A DNA stretch of 41,749 nucleotides from NCBI GenBank assembly GCA_030693415.1, contig JAUYAR010000080.1, positions 1 through 41,749 on the forward strand. Reading direction: 5' to 3'. This document shows positions 7,777 through 16,211 of the stretch, in pieces. The notes below the pieces were generated by a model that was not told the origin of the DNA, did no database searches, and worked only from the letters and a program-made list of their open reading frames with translations. Made by a program: the position numbers and the translations under genes. Positions within the stretch are counted from its first letter, which is position 1. Every line of letters begins with the position of its first letter. This DNA comes from Candidatus Cloacimonadaceae bacterium. Lineage in GTDB: Bacteria > Cloacimonadota > Cloacimonadia > Cloacimonadales > Cloacimonadaceae.

Positions 7777-8564
7777 TGCGCGTTCTCTTCTTTGGTGATA
7801 TCTTCGGCAAATCCGGAAGAAAGGCGTTTCTGGATGGCATCGGCGCTTTGAAAGAAGAATTTCAACCGGATTTTGTCATCGTCAACGGAGAAAACATCGC
7901 CGACGGCAAAGGCTTGACGGAACATACTCTGAAACCCCTGCTTGGCGCCGGAGTCGATGCCATTAGCGGTGGAAACCATCTTTGGGATCGCGCGGAATCG
8001 CATGAATATATCCGGGCTACTCCGCGCATCGTCAAACCCTTGAACTATCCGGACGCCACGCCCGGGAACAGCTATCACATAATCAACAAGGCGGATAAGA
8101 GTTTGGGATTGATTTGTCTCACCGGACAGATGTTCATGCCTCCATCGGATTCTCCCTTCGCCGCTTTTGACAAGTGGTACGCTCAAAACTCTTTACCCTG
8201 CGTTCTTTTGGATTTTCATGCGGAATCTACTGCCGAAAAAAGAGCCCTGGGCTGGCACGTCGATGGCAGAATATCAGCAGTGGTGGGCACTCACACTCAC
8301 ATCCAAACCGCGGACGAAGAGATCCTCCCCGGTGGCACTGCCTACATTACGGACGTTGGCATGACCGGTCCGCACGATAGCGTCATCGGCATCAAAAAGT
8401 CTATTATCCTGGAAAAGTTCACGACCTGTGTCCCGATCCGCTATGAAGTTTCCGACCGCGGTTTGCAGATCAACGCCGTCTATATCGAGATCGATGAAGA
8501 AAGTGGCAAATCACTGTGCATAAAACGGATCCGCCATCACAGCGAATACCAGAGCCAGGGATGA
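7776..8564 (+). CDS. ymdB: YmdB-family metallophosphoesterase
   Basis: The family (TIGR00282, calcineurin-like fold) hydrolyses 2',3'-cyclic nucleotides in tested members and influences RNase Y-dependent RNA decay and biofilm genes in Bacillus. The 262-residue protein carries the metal-ligand motifs: GD at 7-8, NGEN ending at residue 40, GGNH ending at 68, and HVDGR followed by VVGTHTHIQTAD in the second half, then ITDVGMTGP. It overlaps rny by one base (TAATG) and folD by four (ATGA), so it is translated in a coupled series. Confidence 0.93.
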   Translation: MRVLFFGDIFGKSGRKAFLDGIGALKEEFQPDFVIVNGENIADGKGLTEHTLKPLLGAGVDAISGGNHLWDRAESHEYIRATPRIVKPLNYPDATPGNSYHIINKADKSLGLICLTGQMFMPPSDSPFAAFDKWYAQNSLPCVLLDFHAESTAEKRALGWHVDGRISAVVGTHTHIQTADEEILPGGTAYITDVGMTGPHDSVIGIKKSIILEKFTTCVPIRYEVSDRGLQINAVYIEIDEESGKSLCIKRIRHHSEYQSQG

Positions 8565-9481
8565 GCAATATGGAAAAGATATTAAGCGGAAAACCGATCG
8601 CCAGCGCGATCAAAACCCATATCAAGACCCTCTGCCACGAGCTGGACATCCACCCCGCGATGCTATTGATCCAAGTGGGCACAGACCCCGCCTCGGATTA
8701 CTATGTGCAAAGCATCGTCAAAAACGGTGAAAAGCTCGGCTTGGAAATCAGTTTGACAAAGCTGCACGTATCGGTTTCCCAGAGCGAACTGCTCGCCATC
8801 ATCGAAGCTGCCAATCAGGATCCCTCCATTGACGGCATCATGCTGCAAAAGCCTCTGCCAAAGCACATTGACGACATTGCCGCCGGCATGGCGATCGCTC
8901 CGGGAAAAGACATCGACAGCCTGAATCCCGGCAATCTTGGCAAGATACTGCTTGAAACCGACAGCCTGCTGCCAAACACGCCCGCCGCGGTCTATGCCAC
9001 GTTGAAGTATTACCAAGTTCCCGTTCAGGGGAAACATGTAGTGATCATCGGCAGAAGCAGCATAGTAGGCAAGCCTTTGGCAAACATGCTCTTGTGGAAA
9101 AACTCAAACGCCAACGCCACCGTCACCGTCTGCCATAGCAAAAGCGAAAACCTGTCCGGAATCACCCAAAGCGCGGACATCCTGATCGCCGCCATCGGCA
9201 AAGCCAATTTCGTTTCTGCGGATATGATAAAAAAAGATGCGATCCTCATTGACGTGGGTATCAACGAGGTTTTCGACGCTTCCGGCAAGCAATCATACGT
9301 GGGCGACATCGACTATAACTCCTGTTTCTGCAAGGCTTTGGCTATCACTCCCGTGCCCGGTGGCATCGGAGTGATCACTTCCGCATTATTGATGTATAAT
9401 CTGCTGAAAACCAGATTGATCAAGCTGAATCAAAATAAAAGTATTGACGATTTTCTAAGGATCATTTTTAGTGATAAATAG
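8561..9481 (+). CDS. folD: Bifunctional methylenetetrahydrofolate dehydrogenase/cyclohydrolase
   Basis: FolD interconverts 5,10-methylene- and 10-formyl-tetrahydrofolate using NADP. The protein has the substrate region VGTDPASDYYVQSIVKNGEKLG, QKPLPKHID, the dinucleotide-binding GRSSIVGKPLANMLL and the C-terminal TPVPGGIGVIT. The ATG at 8561 overlaps the ymdB stop (ATGA). A second ATG at 8570 has better spacing (9 bases) from AGGG at 8557-8560 and may be the true start (303 rather than 306 residues). A GTG at 8516 is rejected as lying deep inside ymdB. Confidence 0.96.
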   Translation: MSNMEKILSGKPIASAIKTHIKTLCHELDIHPAMLLIQVGTDPASDYYVQSIVKNGEKLGLEISLTKLHVSVSQSELLAIIEAANQDPSIDGIMLQKPLPKHIDDIAAGMAIAPGKDIDSLNPGNLGKILLETDSLLPNTPAAVYATLKYYQVPVQGKHVVIIGRSSIVGKPLANMLLWKNSNANATVTVCHSKSENLSGITQSADILIAAIGKANFVSADMIKKDAILIDVGINEVFDASGKQSYVGDIDYNSCFCKALAITPVPGGIGVITSALLMYNLLKTRLIKLNQNKSIDDFLRIIFSDK

Positions 9482-9514
9482 AAAGATAAAATGACCGACA
9501 ATGTTTTGGGAGGA

Positions 9515-11923
9515 ATGATGCAAGTAAAGAGTATCAAGCTCTTAACCCTACTGTTAACAGTAACTTTGGCGCTGCTGATCTTCGGCGGATGCGGAAAGTC
9601 CGGCACGAGATTTGCCAATCTCGCACCCACGATCAGCATTACATCCTACGAGGGATTTGATGATAGCGCGCTCCTGGCACCCTATGCCAACACAGTTTTT
9701 TTGTTCCAGCAACGTATTTATTGGCATGCCACGGATCCGGACGGCATCATCACAGGTTTTGCATATCGCGTGAAAAACCAAAACGGTGATCCCATAGCCA
9801 CCCCCGGAAACCACTTTGTGGATATGGACGGCAGCGTCACTCCGCAAAACGTGCTTGATCGTTTCGGCCCCGGTTGGGTGATGCACTACATGCCAGGTGC
9901 CGATCAGAGCATTCCGCTTTCCAATCCAGAGGCGCGCCGCTGGGTCTGGACTTCTCAAAAATATGCCCTGATCAATTTCCCCGCTTCCGATGCCAACGGC
10001 AATCCGCTCACCCTCGAAAGCACCTTCGAAGTGATCGCCATCGACAACCGCGGCGAAATCACTCCGCTCGATCCAAATTATACAGCGCTGCACAGAAGTG
10101 TTGCCTGGCGCAAATTCAACGCCACTTCAGCACGCCCGAAATGTATCCTATCCACCACCAAGGGCAATCCCAACGGAGGCGCCGTCGGTTCGGGCATCAA
10201 ACTGATGTTTTCGATGAAGGATTATGATCCCTTTATCCCTGAAACCCCCTTCAAGTATGAATTCAGGATGCTTAAGGTGCACCCCACCACCGGAGCCCCC
10301 ATCGCGGGAACCGAAACAGAGTGGTTCAACACAAGTGGACAATACCGCTTGAGCGAATATCTCCTGACCCGCTATACTACTCCAGCCCTCACCTATGACT
10401 TTAACGCAAGCAACACCCTGATCTCCAAAACCAAAATCTTTGCCCGCGTTCAAGACCTTGCCGGGGTCGTGTCCTATGCCGATTCGGCATCGATCAATTT
10501 TGCCGTCAAGCCCGGTTTCCGGCCCAAGACCATGATCTATCCCCAGAAACTCTATGCCCTTGGAGACAACCACTTCATCGACTATTCTGATGAATCCACT
10601 CCGGAGATCTTTCCCTTCACCATCATCGGCGGAGCACAGAGATTTGCCACTGCGTTTTTCAAGGACATGGAAGGAAACACCACTGCGATCAACAGCAACA
10701 ACCTCAAGGTCTGGATACGTTGGGGATGGAGAGGTGAATACGGTACCCTGCCAGCCTCCGGAGTGCCCAACCCCACAGATAATCCTTATGATAAAAAACT
10801 GGACATGGTGCTTGATCGAGAAACCGGCGCAAACTATTTCAGCGAAATCACCCACTTTGATCTGCGGCTAAACGGAGAGCCCTACAATTTCCCGCCTTAT
10901 GCCAATAATATCATCACCGATGGCGACGGCAAGCGCTGGATCCGCATCCCGCAGCATTCGCCTCTTGGTCAAACAGTTGTATTGACGTCTCTCATCACTG
11001 ACACACACACTTTTGAAGTCCGTTGCGTTGACCTCCAGGGCGAAGTCGATCCCATTCCTGCGGTATTTTCATTCACGCTGCATGCCCCGATACCCAAAGC
11101 CCAGCGCGAGGGTGTCCTGATTATCGATGACGACTTCCACAACGCTGGCACTTCTCCGGATGCCACCGTAAATGCAAAATACGTGAACATGCTGTCCGAT
11201 TTTGTGGGAACCAAGACCTTTATCAAGCGCACCACCTCCGTCAACCTCCCAGGAAACACCTACCCCGATGGCAACTCGCGCAATTTTGCCACCAGCGACC
11301 TTCAGAAATACAAACTGGTCATCTATCACAACGACAATCCTGACGATACCGGAAACCTGAAGCTCGAAAACGACGGTCTGGTGCTCTATATGCATACCGG
11401 TGGAAACGTGCTCATCTCCCACACGGCGAAACTCTCGCAAGTGCTGGAATCTTTTGTGAAGTCAACTCAAAAGACCTTTTTGAGCTACTTCGGAGTTCCA
11501 TATCGAAGCAATCCCGCAAGTTTCATGAGCGCGGCTCTCCATATTCGTCCCATTTTCCAGAAAGCTGTGGGGCAAAACGCCTATCCGGACGTCAATCTCC
11601 AATGGGGTGCGACCGGAACGCCAGAAGCCAGCTTCAATTCGATCGTCAATGCGAGGCAAGGGCTTTCCACGATCACCTTTTTCCCTTTCGCGGAAGCAGC
11701 CTCCTATAACTTGAACAGGATCTATAACATGGGATTAAAACCGGTCACGTATCCTGTCTTTCCTCCCTCCCAAGCTGATTTTGACTTGTATAACAACAAG
11801 CCCATCGGCATCAGAAGCATCAACACCAACAACCGTTGCTACCTCTTCGGTTTCCCGCTCTCCTATATGCAGGACATGGATACCAAAGCGTTGATGAACA
11901 AGATCCTCAGCGAAATAATGTAA
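9515..11923 (+). CDS. Large lipoprotein of unknown function
   Basis: This 802-residue exported protein has a hydrophobic signal with a lipobox (LIFGGC, Cys26 when counted from ATG 9515), so it is probably anchored to a membrane facing the periplasm or outside. The body has beta-rich segments with Ig/fibronectin-like phrases (YRVKNQNGDPIATPG; FKYEFRMLKV) and, at about residues 535-680, an alpha/beta segment EGVLIIDDDFHN...VIYHNDNPDD...GGNVLISHTAK reminiscent of glutamine-amidotransferase-like or ThuA-like folds. GGGAGGA lies just before ATG 9515/9518; an upstream ATG at 9491 is also possible. It follows folD by a few bases and is closed by the terminator at 11946. Function unknown. Confidence 0.88.
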   Translation: MMQVKSIKLLTLLLTVTLALLIFGGCGKSGTRFANLAPTISITSYEGFDDSALLAPYANTVFLFQQRIYWHATDPDGIITGFAYRVKNQNGDPIATPGNHFVDMDGSVTPQNVLDRFGPGWVMHYMPGADQSIPLSNPEARRWVWTSQKYALINFPASDANGNPLTLESTFEVIAIDNRGEITPLDPNYTALHRSVAWRKFNATSARPKCILSTTKGNPNGGAVGSGIKLMFSMKDYDPFIPETPFKYEFRMLKVHPTTGAPIAGTETEWFNTSGQYRLSEYLLTRYTTPALTYDFNASNTLISKTKIFARVQDLAGVVSYADSASINFAVKPGFRPKTMIYPQKLYALGDNHFIDYSDESTPEIFPFTIIGGAQRFATAFFKDMEGNTTAINSNNLKVWIRWGWRGEYGTLPASGVPNPTDNPYDKKLDMVLDRETGANYFSEITHFDLRLNGEPYNFPPYANNIITDGDGKRWIRIPQHSPLGQTVVLTSLITDTHTFEVRCVDLQGEVDPIPAVFSFTLHAPIPKAQREGVLIIDDDFHNAGTSPDATVNAKYVNMLSDFVGTKTFIKRTTSVNLPGNTYPDGNSRNFATSDLQKYKLVIYHNDNPDDTGNLKLENDGLVLYMHTGGNVLISHTAKLSQVLESFVKSTQKTFLSYFGVPYRSNPASFMSAALHIRPIFQKAVGQNAYPDVNLQWGATGTPEASFNSIVNARQGLSTITFFPFAEAASYNLNRIYNMGLKPVTYPVFPPSQADFDLYNNKPIGIRSINTNNRCYLFGFPLSYMQDMDTKALMNKILSEIM

Positions 11924-11945
11924 ACCACAACCTTGACAGATAACG

Positions 11946-11974
11946 ATCCCCGGGTAATTCCGGGGATTTTTTTT
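11946..11974 (+). terminator. Rho-independent terminator after the lipoprotein gene
   Basis: A perfect G+C-rich 8-bp stem (11946-11953 with 11960-11967), a 6-base loop and an 8-base T-run make a textbook intrinsic terminator 22 bases after the lipoprotein stop. It ends the long + strand transcription unit that starts at infC. Confidence 0.93.
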
Positions 11975-12386
11975 GGATGATTTGAAGCCTGTGATTTTGC
12001 AAAAGACATGAAAATGCAGAGATTCCAGAGAAGAAAATCGTAGGAAAGGCAGAGGAGATTACAAAGATTTTATTCAACCTCTGAGGGGCGAAATGGGATC
12101 AGACGAGGACATCCGACCCTACAGCGAAACTGACAAAAGGTGTGGAATAATCATGGAGCGCCTCCTCATGGAATGCCGACGTCCCCGTCGGCAACAGTAG
12201 TCACGGTTTTATGACATATCAATATATAAACTGTATAACAAATATAGATATCTAAAGATTCAAGGATTTTATGAGAGTAAGTAAGACATATTTGTCCACT
12301 TTAGGTGCTCGCATGAGCATGATTATACAATGGTTTAGGCTTATCGTTACAGTATATATACTTGCATCTACTCAGCTGTGAGTAAT
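11975..12386. other. Non-coding stretch left of the defence island
   Basis: No convincing gene is visible in either strand. The only recognisable item is the hairpin at 12175-12192, a fragment of the repeat family present at 20.3 and 40.6-41.0 kb. The rest is A+T-rich from about 12210 onward, with short AT palindromes. Confidence 0.5.
12175..12192. repeat. Lone hairpin fragment of the CCGACGTCCCCGTCGG repeat family
   Basis: A 7-bp perfect stem (12175-12181/12186-12192) with loop TCCC has the same core as the ends of the larger elements at 20321-20521 and 40634-41021, and is preceded by a related CATGGA-containing stretch. The rest of the element is missing here. Confidence 0.75.
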
Positions 12387-12545
12387 CATCCGCAGCACCC
12401 TATTCTCCAAAGTGCTCGGATAAAACCATAGAATGTGCCATGCAGCCCCGTTCCTCCTTCCAAAGCGTTAATCAAGCCTTAATCAAGCGTTAGTTTAATT
12501 ACGCTTGATTAAGGCATGATTGACGCAGTCAAGTGGGAGAGCGGT
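12387..12545. repeat. Left island-flanking repeat with 26-bp-arm palindrome
   Basis: This stretch is a shortened, diverged direct repeat of 20110-20300. Shared blocks are ATCATCCGCA-CA-CCTATTCTCCA at 12387-12412, a CTCC segment, then the palindrome and GTCAAG-TGGGAG. The palindrome arms are 12464-12489 and 12502-12527 (26 bases, three mismatches), each made of an 11-base unit TTAATCAAGCS, around a 12-base loop. The loop (TTAGTTTAATTA) is the reverse complement, with one mismatch, of the loop in the right copy. Confidence 0.75.
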
Positions 12546-12549
12546 GTAG

Positions 12550-12571
12550 CGCAGCATGCCGCGATGCTGCG
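12550..12571. repeat. Perfect 8-bp hairpin
   Basis: CGCAGCAT at 12550-12557 pairs with ATGCTGCG at 12564-12571 around a 6-base G+C-rich loop. There is no T-run, so it is a structured repeat or recombination relic rather than an obvious terminator. Confidence 0.5.
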
Positions 12572-12694
12572 GAAGCTGTGTATTCAGCGTGAGATATTCC
12601 TTGGTAGCAGTAATACATGTATGATCTCATCGAACCCCTACAAATGAAAATAATGCTGATGTAGCCAATTAGGGAATGTCCCCAGAATTTGTGG

Positions 12695-12721
12695 TTGACA
12701 GAAAAACCTTCTGCATATTCT
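12695..12721 (+). promoter_or_regulatory. Promoter candidate for the defence operon
   Basis: A perfect TTGACA (12695-12700) is followed after 15 bases by TATTCT (12716-12721). The spacing is short but usable, and the site lies about 30 bases before the first start codon of the island (ATG 12755). No other promoter-like pair was seen nearby. Confidence 0.35.
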
Positions 12722-12754
12722 TGTGAAAAATGCAAATCGCACGGTGAGGGATAG

Positions 12755-12886
12755 ATGAAAAAAATTATCGAAAATATCCGTAACATGTTGAAAAATGGTC
12801 TGTTCAAAGATGAACAGCATGTCCGTTTTTCACTGGTAAGAAGGCTGTGCTTTGAATTAGGGAGGGATTTTGCCGAGGATTTTTGA
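12755..12886 (+). pseudogene. 43-codon HsdR_N-like mini-ORF, probably a truncated remnant or leader
   Basis: A well-placed GAGGG (12746-12750) precedes ATG 12755. The 43 residues read KKIIENIRNMLKNGLF then KDEQHVRFSLVRRLCFELG, which resembles the first helices of the type I restriction HsdR N-terminal nuclease region (pattern L-K-x-G-x-F-x-N/D-E-x-x-V-x-x-x-L-V-x-R-L-L-x-E-L-G). It then stops (TGA 12884-12886) before any catalytic residues. It overlaps the TTG start of the helicase gene by 17 bases, and the helicase Shine-Dalgarno GGGAGGG lies inside it, so its translation may be coupled to the helicase. Either a decayed gene or a small functional leader; the HsdR link is by eye only. Confidence 0.5.
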
Positions 12887-15800
12887 CAATATTAACGATT
12901 CATTATTAACCTATCTTCAGAATACTCTTGAGCACTCATATAGAGCTGATTTCTGTGTAGGATTTTTCAATCTAAGAGGTTGGGCAAGCATTGATCACAA
13001 TGTAGAGAAGTGGCCGGGCTGGGATGGAGCATGCGCCAGAGTCCTTGTCGGAATGCAAAGATTGCCGGTTGAGGAGCTCAAAGCTGCCTTCAGAACTGAT
13101 GAAGATGGCATCAGGATGGATTTGAAGACCGCCTCGAGTCTCAGAAAAAAATGTGCGGAACAATTTAAAGAACAGCTATTGATCGGGATTCCTACAAATC
13201 GGGACGAAGCTGCACTACGCGAATTATCAGCTCAAATCAAATCAAAAAAGGTAATCGTTAAGCTGCACCTGTCCTTTCCTCTACATGCCAAGCTATACCT
13301 TATGCATAAAGAGGATAGTAATGCGCCAATAATAGGAGTAGTTGGCAGCAGCAATCTTACCATGTCCGGTTTGGAGCGTCAAGGCGAGCTAAATGTAGAT
13401 GTGCTGGATCATGACGCATGCAATAAACTCCAGAACTGGTTTGAGGAGAGATGGGCTGACCAGTACTGCATTGATATCTCAGCTGAACTTGCTGAAATCA
13501 TTGATAATAGCTGGGCTCGTGAGACGGCTATTCCACCATATCATATCTACCTCAAGATGGTTTACCATCTTTCCCAGGAAGCCAGAGCCGGGCTAAACGA
13601 ATTTAAAATCCCCAAAGTATTCAAAAACAAGCTCTTTGCTTTCCAACAAGCAGCCGTATTAATCGCAGCTAAAAAGCTATATAATCGCAATGGTGTTTTC
13701 ATTGGTGATGTAGTTGGCTTGGGAAAAACCTTCACTGCGTGTGCTGTGGCTAAGATATTTGAAGAGGATTATTACTATTCCACGCTGATAATCTGTCCGG
13801 CAAACCTCATCGAAATGTGGAAATCCTACATCGACGAGTATGATTTGAAAGCAGAAGTCCTCTCAATGAGTGCCGTTCAGAAAAATCTGAAAAATAAAAA
13901 ACGTTTCCGCTTGGTTATTATAGATGAAAGTCATAACCTTAGAAATCACAAGGGAGAACGCTATAAAGCAATAAAGACATACCTTAGCGAAAATGAAAGC
14001 AAAATAATGCTCCTATCAGCTACTCCATACAATAAGGATTACAAGGACTTATCAAATCAACTTCGGCTGTTTATCCCGGACGATCAAGATTTAGGGATTA
14101 GTCCGGAACGATATATCGATAGCATTAAAGGCTACCATCAATATGCCATGAAACACCCAGATACACCTATTCGCAGTATCAGGGCATTTGAAAAAAGTGA
14201 TTTCCCTGATGATTGGAGAGAACTGATCCGGCTCTATATGATCCGCAGAACACGGACTTTTATCAAAGAATACTATGCTATCCCAGATGATAATAATGAG
14301 TTATATCTTGAGTTTCCGGATGGTAAGAAGTCCTATTTCCCAGTAAGAACACCAAAAAAGCTTGGCTACGAGCTACCGGTAGAAGGTCAACAGGATCAAT
14401 ATACAAGGCTCTATAATGAAGAGCAAGTAGATCAGATCGGCTCTCTCAGTCTCCCGCGTTATGGACTTGCCGGCTATGTAGATGAATCCAAATGTAAACA
14501 TTTAAGCGCTGCAGAACAGAAAATAGTAGAGGATTTGTCCAGAGCAGGGAAACGGTTGATCGGGTTTTGCCGCACCAATCTCTTCAAACGTTTGGAAAGC
14601 AGTGGCTATTCCTATCTGCTCTCCTTATGCCGTCACATCCAAAGAAACTACATCTTTATCCATGCCATAGAAAATGAATTAGCTCTTCCTATCGGTAAGA
14701 ATTATACGGACGTGGTGAGTTCATTCCTCGATCTGGATGATTCAGACGATTTTGAAGACGATACAGATCAGGTTTCAGTCATCGAATTCAGCCACGATTC
14801 ACGCCTCTACAGCCAAAGAGCGATCGTATCCTACGAGTACTTCACGCAACCAAGCATAAGGAAAAGATTTGTTTGGATAGATAGCACATTATTCTCAAAG
14901 GGACTTTTGAAAGCACTAAAGGATGATACGGACATACTGATGGAAATAGTCGTGGCGAATTATAGCTGGGATCCCCAGCAAGACCGTCAGCTACAAGCTT
15001 TACGCAAGCTCGTTGTGGAAACCCATGCTCACGATAAGGTACTGATCTTCACACAGTTTGCAGATACTGCAAACTATCTATATCAGCAACTCAGCAAAAT
15101 GAATGTAGATCATATAGCTGTGGCAACTGGAGCCTCAGATAACCCCACTGAGCTTGCCAGGCAGTTTAGTCCCCTAAGCCATAACCGACATCAGACATCC
15201 AGGGATATCAGGGTTCTGATAGCTACTGATGTGCTGAGTGAAGGCCAAAATCTTCAGGATTGCCATATCATGCTAAATTACGACCTACCATGGGCAATTA
15301 TCCGTTTAATCCAACGAGCGGGACGTATTGACCGGATAGGTCAAAATGCCAAAGAAATCCAGTGCTACAACGTCTTACCTGAGAAGGGAATTGAGAAGAT
15401 TATCAATGTTCGAGCCCGTCTCAGTAAGCGCATTAGCCAGAACGCCGAAGTCTTTGGCTCGGATGAAGTTTTCTTTGCCGGAGATCCCACCAGTATTGTA
15501 AATCTGTATAACGAAAAAGCCGGTATTCTGGATGATGAACAAGATGCAGAAATAGATCTGGGTTCCTATGCCTATCAGATTTGGAAAAATGCCATTGATA
15601 AAGACAAAAATCTGGAACGTCTAATACCTGAGCTTCCCAATATCGTTTATTCCACTATGGAATCTAATGCTGAACCTGCTGGAGTAATAATCTATGCCCG
15701 AACAGTCCATGATAATGACGTCCTGGCATGGATGGACATCCATGGCAACCTGATCTCCCAATCACAAAAAAGAATACTTGAGGTGACAGCTTGTGGGCCT

Positions 15801-16211
15801 GATACCAAAGCCTTGCCAAAATTGGAGATTCATCATGAACTGGTCGGTAAGGGAATCGCTATTATCAACACTTCAGAGCGTGATACATCCGGCAGCTTAG
15901 GCAGAAAAAGCAGTATCAAACGGCAGCTTTACACCAAGCTGGATGAATTTATAAAAGAAAATGACGCCACTATATTTGTATCAACAGCCCTAAAAAAAGC
16001 TGTCGAAGCCATCTACCGTTATCCGCTGAAAGAAGATGCCAAAAACATTATCAGCCGCTATTTCAAAACCAAAGAGCCGATAGATGCTTTGGTAGGGTTA
16101 GTGGAATCATTCTGGGAAGAGAATAAACTTTGCACTGATCCCGATGATGGTAATCACTATGATGAGCCCCAAATCATCTGCTCCATGGGCTTGGTGAACA
16201 AGAAGGATTAA
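12870..16211 (+). CDS. PLD-family nuclease fused to SNF2/RapA-type helicase (restriction/defence)
   Basis: The 1113-residue protein joins two modules. The N-terminal 200 residues are a PLD-like nuclease with one HxK motif, HAKLYL at 139-144, followed by GSSN ending at 162. A superfamily 2 helicase follows: Walker A GLGKT with Lys286, DESH at 352-355, SAT motif, VLIATDVLSEGQNLQ and QRAGRIDRIGQ at 815-825, typical of SNF2/RapA proteins. Single-HxK PLD nucleases usually act as dimers. The start is TTG at 12870 (MPRIFDNI), which fits where the family usually begins and has GGGAGGG just upstream. The methyltransferase gene starts on the very next base after the stop. Together they suggest an ATP-dependent restriction system. 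Composition is more A+T-rich than flanking genes. Confidence 0.92.
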   Translation: MPRIFDNINDSLLTYLQNTLEHSYRADFCVGFFNLRGWASIDHNVEKWPGWDGACARVLVGMQRLPVEELKAAFRTDEDGIRMDLKTASSLRKKCAEQFKEQLLIGIPTNRDEAALRELSAQIKSKKVIVKLHLSFPLHAKLYLMHKEDSNAPIIGVVGSSNLTMSGLERQGELNVDVLDHDACNKLQNWFEERWADQYCIDISAELAEIIDNSWARETAIPPYHIYLKMVYHLSQEARAGLNEFKIPKVFKNKLFAFQQAAVLIAAKKLYNRNGVFIGDVVGLGKTFTACAVAKIFEEDYYYSTLIICPANLIEMWKSYIDEYDLKAEVLSMSAVQKNLKNKKRFRLVIIDESHNLRNHKGERYKAIKTYLSENESKIMLLSATPYNKDYKDLSNQLRLFIPDDQDLGISPERYIDSIKGYHQYAMKHPDTPIRSIRAFEKSDFPDDWRELIRLYMIRRTRTFIKEYYAIPDDNNELYLEFPDGKKSYFPVRTPKKLGYELPVEGQQDQYTRLYNEEQVDQIGSLSLPRYGLAGYVDESKCKHLSAAEQKIVEDLSRAGKRLIGFCRTNLFKRLESSGYSYLLSLCRHIQRNYIFIHAIENELALPIGKNYTDVVSSFLDLDDSDDFEDDTDQVSVIEFSHDSRLYSQRAIVSYEYFTQPSIRKRFVWIDSTLFSKGLLKALKDDTDILMEIVVANYSWDPQQDRQLQALRKLVVETHAHDKVLIFTQFADTANYLYQQLSKMNVDHIAVATGASDNPTELARQFSPLSHNRHQTSRDIRVLIATDVLSEGQNLQDCHIMLNYDLPWAIIRLIQRAGRIDRIGQNAKEIQCYNVLPEKGIEKIINVRARLSKRISQNAEVFGSDEVFFAGDPTSIVNLYNEKAGILDDEQDAEIDLGSYAYQIWKNAIDKDKNLERLIPELPNIVYSTMESNAEPAGVIIYARTVHDNDVLAWMDIHGNLISQSQKRILEVTACGPDTKALPKLEIHHELVGKGIAIINTSERDTSGSLGRKSSIKRQLYTKLDEFIKENDATIFVSTALKKAVEAIYRYPLKEDAKNIISRYFKTKEPIDALVGLVESFWEENKLCTDPDDGNHYDEPQIICSMGLVNKKD

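Noticed and set aside
8516-8560. GTG 8516 as folD start
   Set aside because: It lies well inside ymdB and adds residues without similarity to FolD; ATG 8561 or 8570 fits the coupling and family start.
9491-9514. ATG 9491 as lipoprotein start
   Set aside because: Possible, but no good ribosome-binding site; GGGAGGA directly precedes ATG 9515/9518 and gives a normal signal peptide.
11975-12750. Transposase or tRNA target for the island
   Set aside because: No tRNA cloverleaf, integrase or transposase frame could be found on either strand near the island ends.
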